Below, piece after piece: positions 45,506-56,624 of a DNA stretch of 64,000 bases; the stretch's first letter is position 1; every line of letters starts with the position of its first letter. A model generated the notes under the pieces. It worked only from the letters and a program-made list of their open reading frames with translations. It was not told where the DNA came from and ran no database searches. The stretch comes from Parachitinimonas caeni (GTDB lineage: Bacteria; Pseudomonadota; Gammaproteobacteria; Burkholderiales; Chitinimonadaceae), in contig NZ_JARRAF010000004.1 of assembly GCF_030129945.1 (NCBI RefSeq), positions 1 through 64,000 of the forward strand, given 5' to 3'. A program made the position numbers and the translations under genes.

Positions 45506-47263
45506 ATGGCGATGAGCGGTCGATCCTGGCCACAAAACCTGATACACGCATGGGATTCGGTGCTGCTGGAGCCTGGCCGTACCTCGTCATGGCTGGATGG
45601 AGCGGTGGGCCTGATGCCCGGCGTATGCAGTCTGATCCGGGCGCGTTGGCAAATTATCCATGGCGAGCTGAACCTGGCTGAACGGGAACTAGCCGAAGCC
45701 CGCTTGCGGCTGGCATCCATCGGCGATGCGTTGAGCCTGTCGATAGCCCAGATTCTTGGTGCTGCGATCCGGTTGAGACGGCAGGATGCGATTGGCGCCA
45801 GGGTTGAATTTCTCTCGGTCTTGAACGCAGCCTGCGATGCAGACCAGCCTTGGCCCTTGGCTTATGCCCGCTCTGGCTTGGCCGATGCGCTGGCGATTGA
45901 GGGGGATCTGGAAGGCGCATTGCGTTATGCGCTGGAAGCGCTTGATGTGCTTGAGGCTTGTGATGATCTGGCCTACCGGCCGGTTGTTCACAACAAGCTG
46001 GGGCAATATCTGGTCAGCTATGGGCTGTTTGACGAAGCGCAGTCGATGTTCGAGGCGGCATGCCAGCTATGTCAGCGGTTTCCCGACCATGTAATGCGGG
46101 TGGTTGCCTTGGCCAATCTGGCGATCTGTCATTGCCGGATGGGCGATATTGCCAGGGCCGAATCTCTGCTTGCGGAGTTTTATCCGCTGCAACCGGAGCG
46201 GATCAACGCATACCATCAGGCCAATGTCACTCTGACGACCAGCAAGGTGCTGGCCTTGCTGGGAAGAGCTGATGAGGCCATGCAGCTGGCTGCTGGGCTG
46301 GATGATTTGATCGAGCCGCTGAATCGCCAGGGTTTCGAGGCACACAAGAGCTATCTTCGTACGTTGCTGGCGTTCCGAACTGGCCAGACTCAGCAGGCCA
46401 AACTCTGGCTGGCAGAGGCCGAGTCGCGTCTGGCTGGGGCGTCGAGTGATTTGCCGGTGACCTTGTACGAGCTGGCCTCCCAGCTGGCTGAGGTGACTGA
46501 TGGTGCGGCCGCCGCACTGGGTTATCTGAAGCGCATGCTGGCGGCCGAGACGGCTCAGGCGGAGCGCGCCCGCCAGGCGCGGGCGCGCTGGTTGAGGCTG
46601 GAGCGCGAGTTGAAAGCGGCCAAGCTGGAACGCGCCGTGGCTCAGCATGATCAAGGACTGGCGGCCGATACACAGCGCAAGCTGGCGGACGAACGAGAGC
46701 GCCTGGCGCGGCATATCGTCGAGGTGGAAGACCTGCAATGCCAGTTGCGGTTACAGGCGGTGGTTGACCCCCTCACGGGCTTATATAACCGGCGCTACTG
46801 CGATGACGCCTTGCCACGAGAGTTGATGGCTGCCCGTAACGATGGATTGCCGCTGGCGGTGGCGATGATTGATCTGGATTTTTTCAAGCTGATCAACGAT
46901 CAGCATGGCCATCAGGCAGGGGATGCCGCGCTGGTGTTCCTTGCCCGCTTTTTGCGGGAGCGTCTACGTGGCGACGATGTGGCGTGCCGGGTAGGGGGGG
47001 AGGAGTTCTGCCTGATTCTGCGGGGGAGCGATGGGCCGCAGGCGGTGGCGCGGCTGGCTGACATTCTGCACGAGTTGCTGAAGACCCGTTGCCCGCCCGC
47101 CAGTCTCTTGTTGAGCTATTCGGCCGGCGTGGCCGCTTACCCGGCAGATGGCTGTCGGGCTGACGTGCTGCTGCGATGTGCGGATCGGGCGCTCTACACC
47201 GCCAAGCGCGCGGGCCGGCAGCTGGTAATTGGCTACTCGGCAGACCTGGAGCTGCCAGCATGA
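45506..47263 (+). CDS. TPR-GGDEF diguanylate cyclase 1
   Basis: The 585-residue cytoplasmic protein has an N-terminal TPR-like array (about 40-340), a coiled coil (about 345-415) and a C-terminal GGDEF domain that starts DPLTGLYNRRYCDD. The active site is GGEEF (497-501), and RGDD five residues before it is an intact inhibitory site. It should make c-di-GMP from two GTP in answer to a signal sensed by the TPR part. The stop overlaps the next start (ATGA), so it is translationally coupled to the second cyclase. Confidence 0.93.
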   Translation: MAMSGRSWPQNLIHAWDSVLLEPGRTSSWLDGAVGLMPGVCSLIRARWQIIHGELNLAERELAEARLRLASIGDALSLSIAQILGAAIRLRRQDAIGARVEFLSVLNAACDADQPWPLAYARSGLADALAIEGDLEGALRYALEALDVLEACDDLAYRPVVHNKLGQYLVSYGLFDEAQSMFEAACQLCQRFPDHVMRVVALANLAICHCRMGDIARAESLLAEFYPLQPERINAYHQANVTLTTSKVLALLGRADEAMQLAAGLDDLIEPLNRQGFEAHKSYLRTLLAFRTGQTQQAKLWLAEAESRLAGASSDLPVTLYELASQLAEVTDGAAAALGYLKRMLAAETAQAERARQARARWLRLERELKAAKLERAVAQHDQGLAADTQRKLADERERLARHIVEVEDLQCQLRLQAVVDPLTGLYNRRYCDDALPRELMAARNDGLPLAVAMIDLDFFKLINDQHGHQAGDAALVFLARFLRERLRGDDVACRVGGEEFCLILRGSDGPQAVARLADILHELLKTRCPPASLLLSYSAGVAAYPADGCRADVLLRCADRALYTAKRAGRQLVIGYSADLELPA

Positions 47264-49074
47264 CGGCGAAGAAGTCAGGCGGCGGCCACCGGCTGGATGC
47301 GGCAGAACTGAACCGCCGCGCCTGGGCTACCCAGTTCAGTCAACCCGAGAAAGCCCGGAGCCTGGCTTTTCGTGCGCTGGAAGAGGCGGAGCGGGAGTCG
47401 AATCAGGCCGAAAGCGGCTGGGCCCAGTTGTCCCTGGCTTTTCACGAATTGCGCTATGGCTCGATTGAGGCAGGTGAACAGCGCCTGAGTCTGGCTGAGC
47501 CGGCCTTGCTGGCCGTGGAAGACCGGCGGGGCATCTGGCTGACCCGGGATGCGCGTGGGTTTGTCCTGATGCGGCGCCATCAATTGCAACCGGCGTTGGA
47601 GCTGTATCTCGAAAATGCCGCAGCGCCTCTGGATGAGCGCCATCCCGAAGACTTTGCCTGGTCATGTAACGGCGCCGCGACGGCGTATTCCTATCTTGGC
47701 CGGCATCCGGAAGGTTTGCGCTGGTTTTACCGGGCCGCTGGCTGGCTGGATCATGCCAACCAGCCCGTGCTGCTGGGAATGGTGCTGGCCAATATCGGTG
47801 TTGCCCAAAGAACCGTCGGCAACGACGACGACGCGCTGGCGGCGCTTGATGCCGCCTGGAAGCAAGTGCGGCGCTCCCCCCGCCACCGGGTGACGGGTCA
47901 GATCCTGGCCCTGCTGGCGGCGTGCTATCTGGGCGTAGGGCGTTACAACGAGTCGCTCAAGCTGGTGGGGCGCCTGGAACAGATCGGCGAGGCGGCACAG
48001 CCCGTCTACGCACAGGGCTTTGTTCACCTTACCGCTGCCCGCGCCTATTACGAAGCTGGCGATTTCGACCGCGCCGAGCAGCGCCTGCAAAGGGCGCTGC
48101 CCGTGTTGGAATCGACGTTGGGCGACCCCAATCATGCTGTCTACAACTGCCTGCATGGCCTGCTGGCCTTGCGGCGAGGGGAGTTGCACCAGGCATGCGA
48201 GCGCCTGAACGAGTCGTGGGCATTACTGGCGGCAGAACGGCATCCATCGATTGGCGTCTGGATTGCCCAAGCCAGAGCCCAGGCCATCGAACAAGCGGGG
48301 GATCTGACTGCGGCGCTGGCGGCCTGGCGTGACTTTGGCACGCTACGGCGACAATTCATGCAGCTGGGAAACCGATCACGGGCGCAGACCATCAGGCTGG
48401 AGCTGGAGCTCGAACAGGCTCGGCGTGAACGAGAGCAGTCGGTGCGTGCCCGTGCCTTGCTGGACGCCACTAATTCCGAGTTGCTCAGCACCAATGCCGA
48501 GCTGATGCGCAAGATTGCCGAGGCACGGCGTCTGGAGCGACGGCTGCGCATTGACGCCAGCCGGGATGCCTTGACCGGGCTCTCGAACCGCCGCTATCTG
48601 TTCGAGAACTTTGCGGCGCGCATGGAGCGGGCGCAGCGGGACCGCCAGCAAGTGGTGGTCGCGCTGATTGATCTGGATCGCTTCAAACAGGTTAATGACC
48701 GGCACGGCCACGCCACGGGTGATCTGGTTCTGCGCACTTTTGCTCGGGTTCTGCGTCGCTGCGTGCGGCCGGGGGATCTGCTGGGGCGCTATGGTGGCGA
48801 GGAGTTTTGTCTGGTAGTGCCTGCTGTTGAGACCGACGTTGCCCTGGCGCGTCTTGAAACCTTGCGCAAACGTCTGGATGACGTGCGCTTGACGACGGTA
48901 GAAGGTGATCTGCTGAAGATTGAATTCTCGGCCGGACTTGCGGTGTATCCCCTGCATGCCGACTCACTGGATGGCCTGCTGGCCGCAGCAGACAAGGCGC
49001 TGTATCGGGCCAAGGCGAGCGGTCGCGGATGCACGGTCGTGGCCGGTACACCCGATGCGCCGCATCCTGCCTGA
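47260..49074 (+). CDS. TPR-GGDEF diguanylate cyclase 2
   Basis: The start at 47260 overlaps the stop of the first cyclase and gives 604 residues, close to the lengths of the flanking paralogues. It has the same layout: TPR-like array (about 15-380), coiled coil (about 385-440), and a GGDEF domain starting DALTGLSNRRYLFEN with GGEEF at 512-516 and an RPGD inhibitory site. The TPR part is only distantly similar to the first, so it may sense another partner. Confidence 0.93.
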   Translation: MTAKKSGGGHRLDAAELNRRAWATQFSQPEKARSLAFRALEEAERESNQAESGWAQLSLAFHELRYGSIEAGEQRLSLAEPALLAVEDRRGIWLTRDARGFVLMRRHQLQPALELYLENAAAPLDERHPEDFAWSCNGAATAYSYLGRHPEGLRWFYRAAGWLDHANQPVLLGMVLANIGVAQRTVGNDDDALAALDAAWKQVRRSPRHRVTGQILALLAACYLGVGRYNESLKLVGRLEQIGEAAQPVYAQGFVHLTAARAYYEAGDFDRAEQRLQRALPVLESTLGDPNHAVYNCLHGLLALRRGELHQACERLNESWALLAAERHPSIGVWIAQARAQAIEQAGDLTAALAAWRDFGTLRRQFMQLGNRSRAQTIRLELELEQARREREQSVRARALLDATNSELLSTNAELMRKIAEARRLERRLRIDASRDALTGLSNRRYLFENFAARMERAQRDRQQVVVALIDLDRFKQVNDRHGHATGDLVLRTFARVLRRCVRPGDLLGRYGGEEFCLVVPAVETDVALARLETLRKRLDDVRLTTVEGDLLKIEFSAGLAVYPLHADSLDGLLAAADKALYRAKASGRGCTVVAGTPDAPHPA

Positions 49075-49142
49075 GTCGGCCTGAGAACCCCATCGGCACA
49101 TCGGGCGCTGCCGGTATTTACAGCGCCTTCTCTCTGGCCGCT

Positions 49143-49187
49143 TTTCGCCAGAACGCGATCCACAAAAAAGTACCAACAGGGCCTAGA
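49143..49187. repeat. Terminal repeat remnant upstream of the third cyclase
   Basis: AACGCGATCCACAAAAAAGT followed by ACCAACAGGGCCTAG resembles the inner plus outer end (AACGCGATCCGGAAATAAAA then GTCAACAGAGCCTAG). It ends 8 bp before the next ATG, so it separates cyclases 2 and 3. Confidence 0.55.
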
Positions 49188-49195
49188 ATGAGCCG

Positions 49196-51013
49196 ATGAA
49201 CCCACAAACCTTCCCAACTGCTGAAGCCGCCCGACTGCATGAAGACAGCGCGGGGAATGCCGTGTCGTCGTTGAATGAAGAGGCTTGGCGTCTGCAGTAT
49301 CAGGATCCGACCCGTTCGCAGGAGCTGGCAGAAGCCGCCCGAGCACTGGCTGTGTCGCGGGATGATGCAATGGGGTGCCACTATGCGGACCTGACATTGG
49401 CGTTTTTTGCCATACGCTATGGTCGATTCGAGGAGGGCGTTGCCCGCTTGCGTGAGTTGCTGCTGCTGGCGCCGGTTCAGGCCGATGAGCGTGCGCGCAT
49501 GATTGCGTTGTGCGGGCAGGCGATTGTGGAGTCGCGCTTCAACCGGCAGGACCAGGCTTATGCCCTGGCGCTGGAAGCAGCCGATCTGGCTGAGCGGGTT
49601 GGGCGGCTGTTTGATCAGTTTGTGGTGTACAACACGCTGGGCGTGGCCAGCTTTGAAACGGGGCGCAATGTAGACGGGTTGCGCTATCTGTATCGAACAC
49701 TGGATGTCGCGAGGCAGGATGGCAGCCCGAGCAGTCTGGCCATCATCCTGTCAAATCTGGGCTCCACTCAGCACGAGCTGGGCAACTACGAGGATGCCAA
49801 GCAGCTACTGCTGGAGGCGATGGCCGTGGTCTCCAACCATAGGTTGGAAAACTATATGCAGCTGGTAGCAGGCAATCTGGCGGCCAGCCTGTTGATTTCT
49901 GGCGATCCTGAAGGGGCTTACGACATCATCCGGCCATTTCTGAGCCAGAAACGGCAGATTACCTCGGGGGGCGATTACGCCTTTTTCGAGGCGATTGCTG
50001 CCCACACCTTTGCCAGCCGGGGCGATTGGGAACTTGCCACCGACTACATCGAAAATGCTCAGATTCATGCCGAGGCGGCGCATGAGGTACGGGTCGGTGT
50101 GCATTGCTGGTGGGTCAAAGGGCTGATTCTTCGTGGCTTGGGGCAACTGGCCGCCTCGCTTGAAGCGCTACAGATGGCAGAGTCGAAGCTCGTTGGCCTG
50201 CAGGATCTCTACTACGCCTGTCAGGTAATGCGGGAAACCGCAGAGACTTATGCCTTGATTGGCGACTGGCAGCAGGCTTATCGCTACCACCGACGTCATC
50301 ATGAGTTATATGAACAACATCTGGGCAATACTTCCAGGGCACGCCTGCAGACCCTGCAAATCCAGAATGAATTGATTGAGGCTAAGCGCGAGCGTGATTT
50401 TGCGCGACTCAAGCAAGCGGAAGCCGAACGAGCGCAGCGCGAGCTGGAGGCGCTGAACGACGAACTCAAACACAAGGTCGAGCAGATCGAGCGCTTGCAG
50501 AATGCCTTGCGGGAGCAGGTGATACGCGATCCGTTGACCGATCTCTACAATCGCCGTTACCTGCACGATGAGTTGTTCAACGAGCTCAAGCTTGCCGAGC
50601 GGCGTTTTTATACCCTGTGTGTGGTGCTGATGGATGTTGATCATTTCAAGTCCGTCAACGACCGCTTTGGTCATCCGGCTGGCGACAAGGTGTTGATGGC
50701 GCTGGCGCATCTGCTGCGGGAAAACATTCGCGGCAGTGACTTTGCCAGCCGCTACGGGGGCGAGGAGTTTTGCATTGTCATGGCGGACATTTCGGTCGAG
50801 CAGGCGGTTGGGCGTGTCAATAAACTGCTTGGCGGCTTTCGCGATGCAACGTTGACTCTGGACGGACTGGCTCTGGGCGGCCTGACCTTTTCCGCCGGGG
50901 TTGCCGGCTTTCCCCATCACGGCCGGGATTCTGAAAGTTTGCTACAGGCTGCTGATGCCGCGCTTTACCGCGCCAAGGCTGGTGGACGCAATCGCATTGA
51001 AGTCGCCCCCTGA
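49196..51013 (+). CDS. TPR-GGDEF diguanylate cyclase 3
   Basis: The 605-residue protein is a third paralogue: TPR-like array (about 25-380), coiled coil (about 385-440), GGDEF domain starting DPLTDLYNRRYLHDE with GGEEF at 521-525 and RGSD inhibitory site. All catalytic features are intact. It is separated from cyclase 2 by 121 bp that include a repeat end, so it may have its own promoter. The ribosome site is weak. Confidence 0.93.
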   Translation: MNPQTFPTAEAARLHEDSAGNAVSSLNEEAWRLQYQDPTRSQELAEAARALAVSRDDAMGCHYADLTLAFFAIRYGRFEEGVARLRELLLLAPVQADERARMIALCGQAIVESRFNRQDQAYALALEAADLAERVGRLFDQFVVYNTLGVASFETGRNVDGLRYLYRTLDVARQDGSPSSLAIILSNLGSTQHELGNYEDAKQLLLEAMAVVSNHRLENYMQLVAGNLAASLLISGDPEGAYDIIRPFLSQKRQITSGGDYAFFEAIAAHTFASRGDWELATDYIENAQIHAEAAHEVRVGVHCWWVKGLILRGLGQLAASLEALQMAESKLVGLQDLYYACQVMRETAETYALIGDWQQAYRYHRRHHELYEQHLGNTSRARLQTLQIQNELIEAKRERDFARLKQAEAERAQRELEALNDELKHKVEQIERLQNALREQVIRDPLTDLYNRRYLHDELFNELKLAERRFYTLCVVLMDVDHFKSVNDRFGHPAGDKVLMALAHLLRENIRGSDFASRYGGEEFCIVMADISVEQAVGRVNKLLGGFRDATLTLDGLALGGLTFSAGVAGFPHHGRDSESLLQAADAALYRAKAGGRNRIEVAP

Positions 51014-51274
51014 TCTGGTTTGCTCTGGCATAGCGGCAATGGCATCAGCCGGGTCGTTTCTCATAAAATTTGCGTCGCAAATTAATAAAATTCTGTCGCA
51101 TTGCAGCAAATCCTACTTGCCTTAGCTGACTTCATCGGTTAAACATCTTGCCTTCACCTGCAAACTGCCGGATGCAGGCCCCGTCCCCGTAAAGCCGCGA
51201 CTGTATTGGTGTGGCGCAGTGCCGAGGCGGGGCGTCCGCAGGGTCAGGGTATAACAAAGCGATAAGGTTCCATC
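51014..51274. other. Leader region upstream of argF
   Basis: This 261-bp stretch is AT-rich at first and then GC-rich. GGCCCCG (about 51177) can pair with CGGGGC (about 51227), so a structured leader is possible. I see no ArgR box or known riboswitch consensus that I could defend. Confidence 0.3.
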
Positions 51275-52195
51275 ATGTCAGCCAAACATTTCCTTCGGTT
51301 CAATGACTTCACCAAAGAAGAACTCGTGTACCTGTTCGAGCGTACCCGCATTCTGAAACAACGCCACAAGGCCGGGGAGCGACATGAGCCGCTGCGAGGC
51401 AAGGTGCTGGCAATGGTGTTTGAGAAGTCATCGACCCGCACCCGGGTGTCGTTCGAGGCGGGCATGGCCCAGCTTGGTGGGCACGCCATGTTCATCAACT
51501 CCAAGGACACACAACTGGGAAGAGGCGAACCGATTGAGGATGTCGCACGCGTGATGGGGCGCATGGTGGATGTGGTGATGATCCGCACCTTCGAGCAGAC
51601 CATCATCGACACCTTCGCCCGTAATTGCGATGCACCGGTCATTAATGGTCTGACCAATGAATATCACCCATGCCAGACCCTGGCGGACGTTTACACCTTT
51701 ATCGAGCATCGTGGCCCGATCGAGGGCAAAACACTGGCTTGGATCGGCGATACCAATAACATCGTCCGGTCGTGGTTGCAGGCAGCCCAGCTGTTCAACT
51801 TCAAGGTCAGGATTGCCCGCCCCAAAGGCTACGAGATGAAGCCGCTCGATGGTGAGGTATTCGGGCCGGATGTTCTGGAAGAAATGGTTGATCCGGTCGA
51901 GGCGGTCAAGGGCGCGGATATCGTTGCTACCGATGTGTGTGTCTCGATGGGCTTTGAGCGCGAGAGCCTGCAGCGACGGGTCGATTTCCTCAACTACAAA
52001 GTGACTACCCAGTTGATGAGCCACGCCAAGCCTGAGGCGGTCTTCATGCATTGCCTGCCGGCACATCGGGGCGAGGAAGTGGATCCGGAGGTATTGGATG
52101 GGGTGAATTCGATTGTCTGGGACGAGGCGGAAAACCGCATGCATACCCAGAAAGCCTTGCTTGAATACCTTCTGATCGGCAAGGTCAATGATTAG
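51275..52195 (+). CDS. argF: Ornithine carbamoyltransferase
   Basis: The 306-residue protein has the carbamoyl-phosphate loop SSTRTRVSFEAGMAQLGG and the ornithine/catalytic motif HCLPAHRGEEV. It is full length. It makes citrulline from ornithine and carbamoyl phosphate, the step before ArgG, which is encoded 0.5 kb downstream. The TAG stop overlaps a repeat terminus (TAGGCGCTGTTGAG). Confidence 0.97.
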   Translation: MSAKHFLRFNDFTKEELVYLFERTRILKQRHKAGERHEPLRGKVLAMVFEKSSTRTRVSFEAGMAQLGGHAMFINSKDTQLGRGEPIEDVARVMGRMVDVVMIRTFEQTIIDTFARNCDAPVINGLTNEYHPCQTLADVYTFIEHRGPIEGKTLAWIGDTNNIVRSWLQAAQLFNFKVRIARPKGYEMKPLDGEVFGPDVLEEMVDPVEAVKGADIVATDVCVSMGFERESLQRRVDFLNYKVTTQLMSHAKPEAVFMHCLPAHRGEEVDPEVLDGVNSIVWDEAENRMHTQKALLEYLLIGKVND

Positions 52196-52212
52196 GCGCT
52201 GTTGAGAGGTAT
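52193..52212. repeat. Terminal repeat remnant overlapping the argF stop codon
   Basis: TAGGCGCTGTTGAGAGGTAT resembles TAGGCTCTGTTGACGTTTT of the MITE-like family. Its TAG is the argF stop. Confidence 0.45.
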
Positions 52213-52310
52213 TTTGATCGCGACAGTCCGTGATGGGCGTCAGCCCCTCCGCTGACGTACGCGATCCGAGCATGAAATACCCATACCACCTATGCTGAAG
52301 CGAATTCTTC

Positions 52311-52676
52311 ATGCCCCATATCGTGATCGACTACTCCGATAATCTAGCCGAAAGGCCAGATTTTCAGGCGCTGTTTGCACAACTGCATGCCGCTTTGCAT
52401 GCTTTGGGTGATGTGCAGCTGGAGGAAATCCGCAGCCGCGCCAATCGTCTGCTTGATTGGCGGGTTGGCGACGGCGACCCGAATCGGGCATTTATACACG
52501 TCAAGCTGCATCTGCTCGACAGTCGTCCGCTCAACTTCAAGCGACGGGCCGTGGCGGCCGTCAAACCGATTGTGGCGGCTTACTTTGCGGCAACCCTGGC
52601 AGAACGCGCCTGCCAGATCTGCTTCGAAGTTGTCGATATTCGCGCTGATTGCTACGAAAAAATTGTTTCCCACTGA
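52311..52676 (+). CDS. 5-carboxymethyl-2-hydroxymuconate isomerase-like protein
   Basis: The 121-residue protein starts [12 protein letters not shown]: Pro2 becomes the N-terminal catalytic proline of this tautomerase-superfamily group after Met removal. [15 protein letters not shown] and [20 protein letters not shown] fit the CHMI family. Its textbook role is in homoprotocatechuate breakdown, but no other genes of that pathway are here; it sits between argF and argG. Function as an isomerase is likely, the substrate is not certain. Confidence 0.88.
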   Translation: MPHIVIDYSDNLAERPDFQALFAQLHAALHALGDVQLEEIRSRANRLLDWRVGDGDPNRAFIHVKLHLLDSRPLNFKRRAVAAVKPIVAAYFAATLAERACQICFEVVDIRADCYEKIVSH

Positions 52677-52696
52677 ATTGCACTACAGGGCTCATC

Positions 52697-53914
52697 ATGT
52701 CTGAAATCAAGAAAGTCGTTCTCGCTTACTCAGGTGGTCTCGATACATCGGTCATTCTCAAGTGGCTGCAGGATGTCTACAAATGTGAGGTTGTGACCTT
52801 CACCGCAGATATTGGCCAGGGCGAAGAGCTGGAGCCAGCCCGCAAGAAGGCGCTGGCTATGGGTATTTCTGCTGAGAACATCTTCATTGATGATCTGCGC
52901 GAAGAATTCGTGCGGGACTTTGTATTCCCGATGTTCCGTGCCAACGCCATCTACGAGGGGGAATACCTGCTGGGGACTTCGATTGCCCGGCCGCTGATCG
53001 CCAAGCGCCAGATCGAAATTGCCAATCTGACCGGGGCAGATGCCGTTAGCCACGGCGCCACCGGCAAGGGTAATGATCAGGTGCGGTTTGAGCTGGGTTA
53101 CTACGCCCTCAAACCGGACGTCAAAGTCATTGCGCCTTGGCGCGAGTGGGATTTGCTCTCCCGTGAAAAGCTGCTTGCCTATGCCGAGAAGCACGGCATC
53201 GACATTACCAAGAAGAAGGACGGCGGCAGCCCATATTCGATGGATGCCAACCTCCTGCACATCAGCTATGAAGGCCAGGTGCTGGAAGATCCGGCCAAAG
53301 AACCAGAAGAAGATATGTGGCTTTGGTCGGTTAGCCCAGAGAAGGCGCCAGACCAGGCTGAATACCTGGAGCTTGAATACGAGCGCGGCGATGTAGTGGC
53401 GATCAACGGCGTGCGCCTGAGCCCTGCTCAGGTATTGGCCCAGCTCAACAGCATTGGTGGCAAACATGGTATCGGTCGGCTCGATCTCGTAGAAAATCGC
53501 TACGTTGGCATGAAGTCGCGTGGTTGCTACGAGACCCCTGGTGGAACGATCCTGCTGAAGGCGCACCGTGCTATTGAAAGCATCACTCTTGATCGGGAAG
53601 TTGCCCATCTCAAGGACGAGCTGATGCCGCGCTACGCCAAACTGATCTACACCGGCTACTGGTGGGCGCCAGAGCGGAAGATGCTGCAGACCATGATTGA
53701 TGCCAGCCAGGAGAGCGTCAGCGGTACCGTTCGCCTGAAACTGTACAAAGGCAATGTGATTGTCGTGGGCCGGGATTCCAGAAAGTCGTTGTTTGACGCT
53801 AATATCGCGACTTTCGAAGACGATGGCGGTGCTTACAATCAGGCCGATGCCGCTGGCTTCATCAAGCTCAATGCGCTCAGAATGCGTATCGCCGCCAAGC
53901 TTGGCCAGCGCTGA
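52697..53914 (+). CDS. argG: Argininosuccinate synthase
   Basis: The ATG at 52697 ([21 protein letters not shown]) gives 405 residues; an in-frame upstream start at 52649 would overlap the previous gene. The ATP pyrophosphatase motif AYSGGLDTS and the segments [13 protein letters not shown] and [16 protein letters not shown] are intact. It condenses citrulline and aspartate. A terminator follows 30 bp after the stop. Confidence 0.97.
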   Translation: MSEIKKVVLAYSGGLDTSVILKWLQDVYKCEVVTFTADIGQGEELEPARKKALAMGISAENIFIDDLREEFVRDFVFPMFRANAIYEGEYLLGTSIARPLIAKRQIEIANLTGADAVSHGATGKGNDQVRFELGYYALKPDVKVIAPWREWDLLSREKLLAYAEKHGIDITKKKDGGSPYSMDANLLHISYEGQVLEDPAKEPEEDMWLWSVSPEKAPDQAEYLELEYERGDVVAINGVRLSPAQVLAQLNSIGGKHGIGRLDLVENRYVGMKSRGCYETPGGTILLKAHRAIESITLDREVAHLKDELMPRYAKLIYTGYWWAPERKMLQTMIDASQESVSGTVRLKLYKGNVIVVGRDSRKSLFDANIATFEDDGGAYNQADAAGFIKLNALRMRIAAKLGQR

Positions 53915-53942
53915 TCTGGTAAGCGAATCGCCATACCGCAAT

Positions 53943-53967
53943 GCCCGCGCAGGTCGCGGGCTTTTTT
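53943..53967 (+). terminator. Rho-independent terminator after argG
   Basis: Stem GCCCGCG / CGCGGGC (7 bp) with a 5-nt loop and six T. Confidence 0.88.
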
Positions 53968-53978
53968 GTCTTCAGGGG

Positions 53979-54296
53979 ATGATCGTGAAACAGTTCGACA
54001 ACGTATCCGTACTCAAGCAGGCCAATGTCTATTTCGATGGCAAATGTGTCAGCCATACTGTGGTTTTTGCCGACGGCAGTCGCAAATCGGTTGGGGTGAT
54101 TCTGCCTTCCAGCCTGACTTTCAATACGGCAGCCCCCGAGGTCATGGAGCTGATTGCTGGCCGTTGCCGCGTCCGGCTTCAAGGGGAAGAGGGCTGGACT
54201 GACTTTGAAGCCGGCCAGAGCTTCTCGGTAGCCGGCAATTCAAGCTTTGACATTGAAACCTTTGAGACGGTCCACTACGTTTGTCATTTTGCTTAG
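53979..54296 (+). CDS. ppnP: Pyrimidine/purine nucleoside phosphorylase (DUF1255)
   Basis: The ATG at 53979 gives 105 residues ([20 protein letters not shown]), normal for this single-domain cupin-like family; longer frames overlap argG. The cupin core [20 protein letters not shown] is clear. PpnP splits many nucleosides by phosphorolysis. It is followed 9 bp later by the YajQ gene. Confidence 0.92.
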   Translation: MIVKQFDNVSVLKQANVYFDGKCVSHTVVFADGSRKSVGVILPSSLTFNTAAPEVMELIAGRCRVRLQGEEGWTDFEAGQSFSVAGNSSFDIETFETVHYVCHFA

Positions 54297-54305
54297 GAAA
54301 GTGCT

Positions 54306-54791
54306 ATGCCGTCATTTGATGTGGTTTCGGAAGTCGATGAAGTAGAAGTACGCAATGCCGTTGACCAGTGTAACAAGGAGGTCACCAACCGTTATGACTT
54401 CAAAGGAAGCGATGCGAGGGTCGAGCAATCCGAAAAGGTGTTGACCGTGTTTGCAGATTCGGATTTTCAGCTGGATCAGGTTAAGGATGTGCTACTGACG
54501 AAGCTGGCCAAACGCAATGTCGATGTGCGTTGTCTCGATTATGGCGAGGTTGGCAAAGTCAGTGGCAACAAGGTCAAGCAGGTTATAACGGTCAAGGTTG
54601 GGGTCGAAACCGAATTGGCCAAGAAGATTGTCCGGTTGATCAAAGATTCGAAGTTGAAAGTCCAGGCGGCGATACAAGGGGATGCGGTGCGTATTACTGG
54701 CGCCAAGCGTGACAATCTGCAGGAAGCGATTGCCTTGATCAGAAAGTCGATTACAGACTTTCCTTTGCAGTATCAGAATTTCCGCGACTAA
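54306..54791 (+). CDS. YajQ family nucleotide (c-di-GMP)-binding protein
   Basis: The 161-residue protein shows the complete two-ferredoxin-fold YajQ family: [20 protein letters not shown] at the start, [13 protein letters not shown], and the end [13 protein letters not shown]. Some family members bind c-di-GMP and control gene expression. Three diguanylate cyclases lie 3-9 kb upstream, so a local signalling link is possible but not shown. Confidence 0.94.
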   Translation: MPSFDVVSEVDEVEVRNAVDQCNKEVTNRYDFKGSDARVEQSEKVLTVFADSDFQLDQVKDVLLTKLAKRNVDVRCLDYGEVGKVSGNKVKQVITVKVGVETELAKKIVRLIKDSKLKVQAAIQGDAVRITGAKRDNLQEAIALIRKSITDFPLQYQNFRD

Positions 54792-54805
54792 GCGCGCATT
54801 TAAAA

Positions 54806-54840
54806 CAATACGGGCCGGTCAAATGACCGGCCCGTATTGT
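54806..54840 (+). terminator. Hairpin terminator after the YajQ gene
   Basis: CAATACGGGCCGGTC / GACCGGCCCGTATTG is a perfect 15-bp stem with loop AAAT. The T-tail is weak (TTTG), so it may work in both directions or with Rho. Confidence 0.75.
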
Positions 54841-54938
54841 TTGGGGCAACTCTCTGTTTCCGTAAGGAGGAGCCTATTCGGGTTCTGTTTTTCGCCTACC
54901 TGAACTGGGCTCAATCTGCCTAAGCTTGGGGCGATTGG

Positions 54939-54958
54939 AAGCAAAGCTTCAACACAGC

Positions 54959-54961
<3 letters not shown>
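54939..54961. repeat. Terminal repeat remnant overlapping a stop codon
   Basis: AAGCTTCAACACAGCCTA resembles AAACGTCAACAGAGCCTA of the MITE-like family. Its CTA (54959-54961) is the TAG stop of the minus-strand BON gene. Confidence 0.5.
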
Positions 54962-56274
<1,313 letters not shown>

Positions 56275-56619
56275 TCAGCCACCAGCCTGAAAAGCATTCT
56301 TTATCCACTCAATGGCCTGATCACCTTCGAATAATATGGCATCAAAGCGACAGGCGGGTGTCCTTGGCAAGGTGGAGAGATAGTGCTCAGCAGTCGCCAC
56401 CAGCTTTTTCATTTTGGCGGAAGTAATACTGCTGGCGGCCCCGCCATAGCGCAGATTGCTGCGTTTGCGTACTTCTACGAACACCACACAGCTACCGTCC
56501 CTGGCAATGATGTCGATTTCGCCAAAGCGGCAACGCCAGTTCTGCGCAAGGATATCCAGACCCTGTTGCCGCAGAAAGGCCACGGCCAATGCCTCTGCCG
56601 TGGCGCCTGTTCGATTCAT
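56275..56619 (-). CDS. YraN family (UPF0102) endonuclease-like protein
   Basis: The 114-residue protein has the restriction-endonuclease-like fold of UPF0102: LRQQGLDILAQNWRCRFGEIDIIARDG followed by VFVEVRKRS, the D...ExK pattern (here EVRKR). The role is unknown; Holliday-junction or DNA repair work has been suggested for the family. It follows the LpoA-like gene by 5 bp. Confidence 0.92.
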   Translation of the reverse strand: MNRTGATAEALAVAFLRQQGLDILAQNWRCRFGEIDIIARDGSCVVFVEVRKRSNLRYGGAASSITSAKMKKLVATAEHYLSTLPRTPACRFDAILFEGDQAIEWIKNAFQAGG

Positions 56620-56624
56620 TGCGC

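Noticed and set aside
51117-51274. Riboswitch upstream of argF
   Set aside because: Some GC-rich pairing is possible, but no known riboswitch core fits by eye.
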